6,206 nt of DNA from Candidatus Delongbacteria bacterium (GTDB lineage Bacteria > Delongbacteria > UBA4055), in assembly GCA_016938535.1 (NCBI GenBank), contig JAFGUL010000077.1, positions 1-6,206 on the forward strand. The letters run 5' to 3'. Position numbers and translations under genes: made by a program. The notes beneath the pieces were generated by a model that had not been told where the DNA came from, did no database searches, and was given only the letters and a program-made list of their open reading frames with translations. How positions within the stretch are numbered: the stretch's first letter is position 1; every line of letters starts with the position of its first letter. Below are positions 1 through 5,760 of the stretch, piece by piece.

Positions 1-47
1 GACTGAAAATCCTTGTGTCCGTGGTTCAATTCCGCGAGGAGGCACCA
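1..47 (+). tRNA. tRNA-Phe (GAA), 3' part, cut by the window edge
   Basis: The first bases are the anticodon arm of a tRNA whose 5' half lies outside the window. The seven-base anticodon loop is CTGAAAA (positions 3-9) with anticodon GAA at 5-7, which reads Phe codons; A2-T10 and G1-C11 close the visible part of the stem. A five-base variable region (15-19) follows, then a T arm with stem CGTGG (20-24), loop TTCAATT (25-31) and stem CCGCG (32-36), giving five pairs including one G-U. The 3' acceptor strand AGGAGGC (37-43), discriminator A and encoded CCA (45-47) complete the molecule. The short variable region excludes Leu, Ser and Tyr tRNAs. The D arm and 5' acceptor strand cannot be checked. 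Confidence 0.93.
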
Positions 48-54
48 GAAGATA

Positions 55-90
55 AAAGGCTTTGAGAGATCAAAGCCTTTGTCTTTTATT
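55..90 (+). terminator. Intrinsic terminator after tRNA-Phe
   Basis: A perfect 11-bp inverted repeat, AAAGGCTTTGA (55-65) and TCAAAGCCTTT (70-80), encloses a GAGA tetraloop. It is followed by the T-rich tail GTCTTTTATT (81-90). It begins eight bases after the tRNA CCA end, which fits termination of the tRNA transcript. The hairpin lies entirely upstream of the start codon of the next gene, so that gene probably has its own promoter or relies on readthrough. Confidence 0.85.
62..90 (+). promoter_or_regulatory. Possible sigma-70-like promoter for the acyl-CoA synthetase gene
   Basis: TTGAGA (62-67, five of six matches to TTGACA) is separated by 17 bases from TTTATT (85-90, four of six matches to TATAAT). 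Transcription would start near 97, leaving a leader of about 15 bases that contains the ribosome binding site. The elements sit inside the terminator of the upstream tRNA, and the -10 match is weak, so this is only a candidate. The next gene needs some promoter between the terminator and position 112, which is the main argument for it. Confidence 0.25.
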
Positions 91-100
91 CAAACTCACC

Positions 101-105
101 GGAGG
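101..105 (+). promoter_or_regulatory. Ribosome binding site that sets the TTG start at 112
   Basis: GGAGG at 101-105 lies six bases before the TTG at 112-114, a near-ideal Shine-Dalgarno spacing. The open frame continues upstream to position 13, but that part lies inside the tRNA and its terminator and cannot be coding. The next in-frame methionines are well inside the conserved CoA-binding domain, so TTG 112 is the only sensible start. Confidence 0.85.
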
Positions 106-111
106 CGAAAA

Positions 112-2796
112 TTGAACATTCATAATCTCGACTGTATATTCAGACCAAAACGGATAGCCATCATCGGTGTTTCATCAAATCCCAACAGCGTAAGCGGAAA
201 AGTCCTTTCAAATATAGTGGCCGCAGGTTTTAAAGGAGTTGTTTATCCTGTAAATCCTTCATTTGAAGCAGTAATGGCCATGCCGTGTTTTCCCGATCTT
301 GAAAGTCTGCCGAATAAACCCGATCTTGCAGTTATCTGCACAGCTGCTGCTGAAGTTCCTGCAATTGTCAGAGAATGCGGTGAGAACGGTATAAACGGAA
401 TCATAATAATGTCCTCAGGCTTCAAAGAGACCGGAAAAGAAGGTAAAAAGCTTGAAGAAGAAATACTGGAAGAGAAAAAGAAATACAGGAATATGAGAAT
501 AATCGGTCCGAACTGCCTTGGAGTAATAGTTCCGGCTCTGAATTTAAATGTCAGTTTCGCTCCGGATTTTCCAAGAACTGGAAATATTGCCTTCATATCC
601 CAGTCCGGCGCTCTCTGCACTTCCGTTCTCGACTGGGCAAATGAGGAAAAGATCGGTTTTTCCAGCTTTGTTTCTGTCGGAAATACTATAGATGTTGATT
701 ATGGTCATCTGATCGATTATTTCGGAGAAGATGAAACCACGAGATCAATAATCCTATATATTGAATCGATATCTGGCGCCAGGAAATTCATGACGGCAGC
801 AAGAGCATTCGCCAGAACAAAGCCCATTATTGTTTACAAAGCCGGCAGATTCCCTGAGTCGGCCGCCGTGGCAGCATCACATACCGGAGCTCTCGCTTCG
901 GGTGATAATGTTTATGACGCAGCTTTCAGGCGAACCGGACTGACAAGGGTTTACGATATCGGTGAAATATTCGATTGCGCCGAACTGCTGGCAAGGAATA
1001 AAGTACCCAGGGGTTCAAGACTTGGCATCGTAACAAATGCGGGCGGGCCCGGGGTCATGGCTACCGATGCACTCATTGCATCCAAGGGCAAACTGGCGAA
1101 ATTAAGCGATGAAACACTTCAGCTTTTAAACGAAAATCTGCCTCCCCAGTGGTCTCACGGCAACCCTGTCGATGTGCTTGGAGATGCGAGATCGAAAAGA
1201 ATTACAAAAGCTGTTAAGATCGTTCTTGATGACAAGAATGTTGACGCCGTTCTTGTGATACTGACGCCTCAGGCTATGACAAACGCGGATCAGACAGCCA
1301 GACTTCTCGGGGAGATCTCGTCTGAAACAAAAAAACCTGTCCTCGCGTCATGGCTCGGGGGAAGAAACATGAGCGGCGGGGTAAGAATATTAAACGACTA
1401 CGCCATTCCGAATTATAAAACACCCGAACAGGCTGTAAGAGCTTTTATGACACTCGTGGAATATTCACGCAACCTGGAAACGCTTTACGAGACCCCGAGA
1501 GACATCCCCGTCGAGTTTTCTGAAGAGCGGAAAAGGATAAGATCTGAATTTGGGACCATAGCAAAGAACAAAAATGAGATACTTTCCGAACAGAATTCGA
1601 AGAAGCTGCTTTCAGCATACAATATCCCTGTATCAGTGCCTGTTCCTGCAAAGACATCTGAGGAAGCGGTAAAGATCGCAAATGAAATTTCCTATCCCGT
1701 TGTTTTTAAAATACTTTCTCCGGACATTACGCACAAATCAGATTCGGGCGGTGTGATTACAGATATCAATTCCGATGAAACAGCCGTGTTATCGTTCGAT
1801 AAGATAATTAATTCTGTGAAGGAGAGGGTGCCTGATGCTTCTGTCGAAGGTGTTTCGGTTCAGAAAATGATAAAAATGAAGGACTCTACCGAATTAATAC
1901 TCGGAATAAAAAAAGACCCGGTTTTCGGAACGGTGATACTCGTGGGAGCGGGAGGAGTGACAGCCGAATTGTTCGGGGATATTTCTCTGGGGTTCCCGCC
2001 TCTAAACGAGAGGCTTGCGAGAAGAATGCTCGAAGATCTGAAGATATGGCCTCTTCTCAAAGGATACCGCGGGAAACAGGCTGCAGATATTGACAAACTG
2101 ATCCAGGTTATGATAAGGCTTTCATATCTCGCTGCTGACTATCCGGAGATAACAGAGCTTGACATTAATCCTATACTGGCATCATGCGAGGGAGTATGTG
2201 CGCTTGATGCGAGAGTTGTGGTCGATCTTTCTTCCGAAGTAAAGGAAGTTGAAAAATATTCCCATCTTGCGCTAAGGCCTTATCCTGAAGAATTCGTTAC
2301 CGATAAGATCACCATTGACGGAAAAAAAATTGTCCTCAGGCCCATAAAGCCCGAAGATGAACCGATGTGGCTTGATATGCTGGGCAGCTGTTCAAAGGAA
2401 TCAATTTATTCAAGATTCCGGTATTTCTTTCAGTGGGCATCGCACGAAGTAGCCACGAGATTCTGTTATATAGACTACAACAGGGAGATCGCGATCGTAG
2501 CTGAGATCGAAGAGGACGGTAAAAGAAAACTTATCGGCGTAGGCAGACTAATCTCCGATCCCGAGCAGCATACAGTTGAATATGCAGTTCTGATCACAGA
2601 CAAATGGCAGAACAGGGATCTGGGCGGAATTCTTACTGATTACTGCCTTGAGATTGCGGAAAAGTGGGGCATGAAGAAGATTTATGCCCAGACTACTTCG
2701 GATAATCAAAGAATGATCTCGCTTTTCAAAAAGCGCGGTTTTAATATACTCGAAAGAGAAGATGACAATACAGTTGAAGTCGAAAAAGAAATTTAG
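112..2796 (+). CDS. ADP-forming acyl/acetyl-CoA synthetase (alpha-beta fusion) with C-terminal GNAT domain
   Basis: This 894-residue protein starts at TTG 112. Its order is a CoA-binding Rossmann domain (about 10-140), a succinyl-CoA-ligase-like domain (about 155-290), a further ligase domain with NAGGPGVMATD (309-319), an ATP-grasp domain (about 475-705) and a GNAT domain (about 740-890). ADP-forming acetyl-CoA synthetases convert acyl-CoA, ADP and phosphate to acid, CoA and ATP. The phosphorylated His is present as H257 in SHTGALASGD, and the partner Glu as E218 in YIES. The ATP-grasp part keeps H541 in THKSDSGG and D684 in ELDINP. Protein acetyltransferases of the E. coli PatZ type share this layout but, from memory, have lost the catalytic His, so here both halves could work. 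The GNAT acetyl-CoA loop reads QNRDLGG, with Asp836 where Gly is usual. The protein has no signal peptide or membrane span, so it is cytoplasmic. The substrate is unknown; acetyl-CoA is likeliest. The domain assignment is firm, while the GNAT target is inferred. Confidence 0.93.
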   Translation: MNIHNLDCIFRPKRIAIIGVSSNPNSVSGKVLSNIVAAGFKGVVYPVNPSFEAVMAMPCFPDLESLPNKPDLAVICTAAAEVPAIVRECGENGINGIIIMSSGFKETGKEGKKLEEEILEEKKKYRNMRIIGPNCLGVIVPALNLNVSFAPDFPRTGNIAFISQSGALCTSVLDWANEEKIGFSSFVSVGNTIDVDYGHLIDYFGEDETTRSIILYIESISGARKFMTAARAFARTKPIIVYKAGRFPESAAVAASHTGALASGDNVYDAAFRRTGLTRVYDIGEIFDCAELLARNKVPRGSRLGIVTNAGGPGVMATDALIASKGKLAKLSDETLQLLNENLPPQWSHGNPVDVLGDARSKRITKAVKIVLDDKNVDAVLVILTPQAMTNADQTARLLGEISSETKKPVLASWLGGRNMSGGVRILNDYAIPNYKTPEQAVRAFMTLVEYSRNLETLYETPRDIPVEFSEERKRIRSEFGTIAKNKNEILSEQNSKKLLSAYNIPVSVPVPAKTSEEAVKIANEISYPVVFKILSPDITHKSDSGGVITDINSDETAVLSFDKIINSVKERVPDASVEGVSVQKMIKMKDSTELILGIKKDPVFGTVILVGAGGVTAELFGDISLGFPPLNERLARRMLEDLKIWPLLKGYRGKQAADIDKLIQVMIRLSYLAADYPEITELDINPILASCEGVCALDARVVVDLSSEVKEVEKYSHLALRPYPEEFVTDKITIDGKKIVLRPIKPEDEPMWLDMLGSCSKESIYSRFRYFFQWASHEVATRFCYIDYNREIAIVAEIEEDGKRKLIGVGRLISDPEQHTVEYAVLITDKWQNRDLGGILTDYCLEIAEKWGMKKIYAQTTSDNQRMISLFKKRGFNILEREDDNTVEVEKEI

Positions 2797-2813
2797 TTCC
2801 CGGAAATATCCTT

Positions 2814-2832
2814 AAAAAAACCTATTTCAGGT
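2814..2832 (-). terminator. Weak candidate terminator of the minus-strand operon
   Basis: Read on the minus strand, ACCT-GAAAT-AGGT (2832-2820) can form a four-pair hairpin that overlaps the stop codon of the YkgJ-family gene. A run of seven T follows (2820-2814). The T-run is convincing but the stem is short and weak. No better hairpin is visible in the 25 bases between the two convergent genes, and none was seen for the plus-strand synthetase transcript. Confidence 0.3.
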
Positions 2833-3334
2833 AATTCAGAAGGTCTTTCATATCCATTCTTTCGGGAATATCTTTATCATTTGTCTTGATAAAATTCTCG
2901 TTCAGTCTGACAAGTTCGATGTTGATCTCATCCATATCAAGAACATTGTCCGGGCCGAATTCAGGAAGCTCTTTTGTGAAATTGAGTTCGCAGAATGATA
3001 TGCTCTTATTCAGAGGATCTTCGTCTTCACCGTAGGCCAGGGGCAATCCGTGAGTTCTGCATATCAAAGGTCTGATCTTATAAATCGTGCAGAGATCGTT
3101 TTTAAGAAAAATACAGCTGCCGTTACCCGCTTCGGGAACAATATTCATCTGCTTCAGAAGGTTGAGTATCGAGAAAAATTCAATCGGCAGAACCGTAGTG
3201 TCGAGGCAGCATGAAGAACATTTCTTTCTGCAGACAAGATTTTCCGAATGGATCTTCTCTAGTTTTCTGATTTTTTTGTCAACATATTTTATCAGCTCAT
3301 AATATGCTTCGTAATAGTACTGATTATTCTCCAT
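2822..3334 (-). CDS. YkgJ-family cysteine-cluster protein (putative metal-binding)
   Basis: This 170-residue protein belongs to the YkgJ/CxxCxxCC family, thought to chelate Zn or an Fe-S centre; no reaction is established for most members. The signature is C35, C39, C42 and C43 (CRKKCSSCC), followed by C74, C82 and C92, with the typical IRPLICRTHG stretch (87-96) and a further C115. The N-terminus is a charged, Tyr-rich helix and the C-terminal 50 residues are acidic and not distinctive. It has no signal peptide or membrane span, so it should be cytoplasmic. It is the last gene of the minus-strand array. Its ATG overlaps the end of the preceding small membrane protein gene by 11 bases, which suggests translational coupling; only a weak GAGAG lies upstream. 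The family call is strong, while the biological role is open. Confidence 0.88.
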   Translation of the reverse strand: MENNQYYYEAYYELIKYVDKKIRKLEKIHSENLVCRKKCSSCCLDTTVLPIEFFSILNLLKQMNIVPEAGNGSCIFLKNDLCTIYKIRPLICRTHGLPLAYGEDEDPLNKSISFCELNFTKELPEFGPDNVLDMDEINIELVRLNENFIKTNDKDIPERMDMKDLLNYLK

Positions 3335-3590
3335 CTATTCTCTCTATCTCGTTTTCGTCAATTTTCAGATCATATGTTCCGGAAGTTTTGAATCCGTGGT
3401 ACATTATAAATGCCGTGACCATAAGCAGAAGTATCAGCAGAAAAATTGTCTTTTTCTTTGACTGTTTGCGCTCCTGCGACGAGAATGATGAGAATTTCAT
3501 TCTCTGACCGACCGGGATGCCTTCTTCTTTTTTTACATTTTTAACAGTCGTATATGTGAACTTCCGCTTACTTACACCGCTTTTAAACAT
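3324..3590 (-). CDS. Small single-span membrane protein of unknown function
   Basis: I do not recognise this 88-residue product. The N-terminal half is basic and Ser/Lys-rich and ends in a KKK cluster. One hydrophobic segment follows at about 49-64 (IFLLILLLMVTAFIMY), then a short acidic tail of about 24 residues. By the positive-inside rule the N-terminus is cytoplasmic and the tail is outside. ATG 3590 is preferred; an in-frame TTG two codons upstream (3596) is the alternative, and neither has a clear Shine-Dalgarno sequence. That it is a real gene is supported by its fit between two sure genes: it begins 14 bases after the aminotransferase stop and overlaps the YkgJ-family start by 11 bases. 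The span and charge pattern also look like a genuine bitopic protein. There is no lipobox, coiled coil or known motif. Confidence 0.72.
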   Translation of the reverse strand: MFKSGVSKRKFTYTTVKNVKKEEGIPVGQRMKFSSFSSQERKQSKKKTIFLLILLLMVTAFIMYHGFKTSGTYDLKIDENEIERIDGE

Positions 3591-3604
3591 TTTCAAACCC
3601 GATT

Positions 3605-4798
3605 TTACAGTGAATTATATTTCTCAAGACCGAGCCTTATTATCTCGATAGCCTTTTTCAGGTCATTTGTATTAAGTACATAGGCAATTCTGATCTGATT
3701 TTTACCGAGGCCTTCAGTAGCATAGAATCCTGCAAGAGGAGCTACCATTGTTGTTTCATTATTGTGTCTGAAATCCGACAGAAGCCATTTTGCAAAATGC
3801 TCTGCATCTTCTACAGGAAGTCCGACAGCCATGTAGAAAGCGCCCTTAGGCATCGGAACAACGATCCCGGGGATCTTTGAGAGTTCTTCGTAGGCAAAAT
3901 TTCGTCTTTTCATATATTCCTTCTGAACCTCATCGAAGTAAGAATCAGGTGTTTCAATGGCTGCTTCGGCGGCCTGCTGGTCAACGCTCGGAGGGCATAA
4001 TCTTGCCTGACCGAACTTGAGAACAAGTTTCAGAAGATCTTTATTCCTTGTTACGATACAGCCTACTCTCGAACCGCATGCCGAATATCTTTTTGAAGTG
4101 GAATCTATCAATACTGCATTTTCTTCGAAATCATCGAACTGAAGTATCGAGGTCGCCTTACAGTCGTATGTGAATTCCCTGTAAACCTCATCGGAGATAA
4201 CATATAAATTATTCTCGCGTGCAAAATCCACAAGCTCCTGAAGTCTTTCTTTCGAGAAAACCGCTCCGGTAGGATTTCCGGGATTGCAGATAACGATAGC
4301 TTTTGTTCTTTCTGTCAGTTTAGCTTTGAATTCGCTTATCTGCGGAAGATCGAAACCGTTCTCTATGCTCGTAGTGACAGGTACGACTTTTACGCCGGCC
4401 ATAACCGCGAAACCGTTATAATTTGTGTAGAAAGGTTCAGGTATGATCACTTCATCGCCCGGGGAAAGGGCCGAAAGGAGAGTAAATATGATCGCTTCGC
4501 TTCCGCCTGTAGTAATGAAAATGTTGGATTCATCAACTTTTATACCCACTTTGCAGTAGTAATCCGCGAGCTTTTTCCTGTATGACAAGAGACCCTCGCT
4601 CGGGCCGTACTCGATAACCGGAGGTATGTTGTGATAAGCGTCTATCATGACCTGCGGGGTATTTATATCAGGCTGTCCGATATTTAAGTGATAAACATGA
4701 ACTCCTTCGCTTTTTGCCTTAACAGCGAAAGGAGCGAGCTTTCTTATCGGGCTCTCCTGCATTATGGCGTTTCTTGAAGATAAAGTCAGTTTTGACAT
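3605..4798 (-). CDS. PLP-dependent class I/II aminotransferase (aspartate aminotransferase family)
   Basis: This 397-residue protein has the full length of a fold-type I aminotransferase. It transfers an amino group between an amino acid and a 2-oxo acid with pyridoxal phosphate as cofactor, in the cytoplasm. Visible landmarks are the N-terminal LNIGQPDINTP (38-48), TTGGSEA (96-102), the cofactor-contacting NPGNPTG (172-178), SDEVY with D203 and Y206, the Schiff-base lysine K236 in STSKRYSACGSRVG, phosphate-binding R244, and R370 in QIRIAY, which should bind the substrate alpha-carboxylate. All key residues are present. The start has a good CGGAG (4806-4810) seven bases upstream, within the 13-base gap after recR. 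It is often annotated aspC-like, but substrate choice (Asp, Ala, aromatic or branched-chain) cannot be read from sequence, so no symbol is given. Its place in a replication/recombination operon is probably only transcriptional. Confidence 0.93.
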   Translation of the reverse strand: MSKLTLSSRNAIMQESPIRKLAPFAVKAKSEGVHVYHLNIGQPDINTPQVMIDAYHNIPPVIEYGPSEGLLSYRKKLADYYCKVGIKVDESNIFITTGGSEAIIFTLLSALSPGDEVIIPEPFYTNYNGFAVMAGVKVVPVTTSIENGFDLPQISEFKAKLTERTKAIVICNPGNPTGAVFSKERLQELVDFARENNLYVISDEVYREFTYDCKATSILQFDDFEENAVLIDSTSKRYSACGSRVGCIVTRNKDLLKLVLKFGQARLCPPSVDQQAAEAAIETPDSYFDEVQKEYMKRRNFAYEELSKIPGIVVPMPKGAFYMAVGLPVEDAEHFAKWLLSDFRHNNETTMVAPLAGFYATEGLGKNQIRIAYVLNTNDLKKAIEIIRLGLEKYNSL

Positions 4799-4811
4799 GA
4801 TATTTCTCCGT

Positions 4812-5414
4812 CTAATTTAAATTTTTTCTGTCTCTGAAAGCCTGTTTGAGAGTTGTTTCATCTGTATATTCAATTTCACCGCCGACGGGTATTCCTGTAG
4901 CCAGTCTCGTTATTTTGATATCCGTTTTTTTCAGCATTTCGGCGATATAGAGAGCGGTCGTGTCGCCTTCGACGGACTGGTTGAGCCCGATTATTATCTC
5001 AGTTATGTTCCCCTTTTCGACCCTGTCGAAGAACTGAGGCAGTTTTAATGATGAAGGACTTATTCCGTCAAGAGGACTTATGAGCCCGCCGAGAACATGG
5101 TATGATCCGTTATGTATGCGGGAATTCTCGAAAAGGTAAAGATCGCTGAAATTTTCTACAACACAAACTGATCCGCTGTTTCTTTTCGTGTCTCTGCAGA
5201 TATGACAGATGTCTGATTCAGTAAGATTAAAGCAGATCCTGCAAAGACCGAGTTTATTCTTGGCATCAAGTACAGCTCTCGAAAATTCATCAGCCACCCT
5301 GTAGTCAGAATTGATAATGTAGTAGGCCATTCTTCTGGCCGATTTTTTGCCTATTCCGGGCAGTTTTGCGAAAGATGATATCAGATTTTCCAGTATTTCG
5401 GAACTTTGAGACAT
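4812..5414 (-). CDS. recR: Recombination mediator RecR
   Basis: RecR works with RecO (and RecF) to load RecA onto SSB-coated single-stranded DNA at gaps. The 200-residue length is typical. An N-terminal helix-hairpin-helix contains LPGIGKKSARRMA (18-30). A four-cysteine zinc finger follows with C58, C61, C70 and C73 (CxxC-8-CxxC). The Toprim domain has CVVEN (84-88), the HVLGGLISPLDGISP loop (106-120) and the acidic EGD (149-151). The C-terminal Walker-B-like stretch PVGGEIEYTDETTL (176-189) is intact; the usual ARG before it reads ATG here, a common kind of variation. The start codon overlaps the ybaB stop as TGATG and has only a poor ribosome binding site, so translation is probably coupled to ybaB. 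Nothing in it suggests loss of function. Confidence 0.97.
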   Translation of the reverse strand: MSQSSEILENLISSFAKLPGIGKKSARRMAYYIINSDYRVADEFSRAVLDAKNKLGLCRICFNLTESDICHICRDTKRNSGSVCVVENFSDLYLFENSRIHNGSYHVLGGLISPLDGISPSSLKLPQFFDRVEKGNITEIIIGLNQSVEGDTTALYIAEMLKKTDIKITRLATGIPVGGEIEYTDETTLKQAFRDRKNLN

Positions 5415-5746
5415 CAGAACCCCGGTATCTTAAAGCCTTCCGGCAGCTTAGGGACTATTTTGGACATTTCGTCACCTGAAATTTTGTCAGCTTCATCAGA
5501 AGCCTGGTTAACTGCTGCAAGAATCAGGTCCTCAAGACCATCTGCGTCATCGGGATCGATTATTGAAGGGTCGATCTTAACTGAAAGTATCTTCTTTTTA
5601 CCGTTCATGCGGACTTTGACCATCCCGCCCCCTGCAGTTCCTTCAACTTCCTGAGTCTCAAGCATCTGCTGTGATTTCTGCATATCCTCCTGCATCTTCT
5701 GGGCCTGTTTTAAAAGTGAACTCATGTCCAAATTTTTTCCGTGCAT
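5414..5746 (-). CDS. ybaB: YbaB/EbfC family nucleoid-associated protein
   Basis: YbaB/EbfC proteins are small dimeric DNA-binding proteins that coat the nucleoid and affect gene expression; they are very often encoded between dnaX and recR, as here. The 110-residue product has the expected Gln/Met/Lys-rich first helix (LLKQAQKMQEDMQK, 11-24) and the family signature VEGTAGGGMVKVRMNG (34-49). A beta strand with LSVKIDP (54-60) and a second long helix (LEDLILAAVNQASDEAD, 71-87) follow. It ends in the Pro/Gly tail LPEGFKIPGF, resembling other members. The first ATG (5746) is chosen over the internal one at residue 8 because CGGAG lies seven bases before it and the MHGKNLDM opening resembles the usual family N-terminus. 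It begins 14 bases after the dnaX stop. Confidence 0.95.
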   Translation of the reverse strand: MHGKNLDMSSLLKQAQKMQEDMQKSQQMLETQEVEGTAGGGMVKVRMNGKKKILSVKIDPSIIDPDDADGLEDLILAAVNQASDEADKISGDEMSKIVPKLPEGFKIPGF

Positions 5747-5753
5747 TTTACTT

Positions 5754-5758
5754 CTCCG
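5754..5758 (-). promoter_or_regulatory. Ribosome binding site that decides the ybaB start
   Basis: On the minus strand CGGAG (5758-5754) precedes the ATG at 5746 by seven bases (AAGTAAA). It lies wholly within the 14-base dnaX-ybaB gap. The alternative ATG at residue 8 (5725) has no comparable sequence in front of it, so the longer form is favoured. Confidence 0.75.
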
Positions 5759-5760
5759 TA

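Noticed and set aside
13..111. In-frame N-terminal extension of 33 codons on the synthetase gene
   Set aside because: It begins inside the tRNA and crosses the terminator hairpin. A good GGAGG before TTG 112 and the match of residue numbering to known ACD proteins set the start at 112.
243..620. Minus-strand open frame of 125 codons
   Set aside because: It lies wholly antisense to the CoA-binding domain, has a low-complexity Phe/Ser-rich product and no ribosome binding context. The same applies to the antisense frames at 1445-1681 and 1860-2096.
3087..3507. Two plus-strand open frames (3087-3302 and 3304-3507)
   Set aside because: They are antisense shadows of the YkgJ-family and small membrane protein genes, with no family features.
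5406..5654. Plus-strand open frame of 82 codons
   Set aside because: It is antisense to the well-conserved ybaB gene, and its Ser/Pro/Ile-rich product resembles no family I know.
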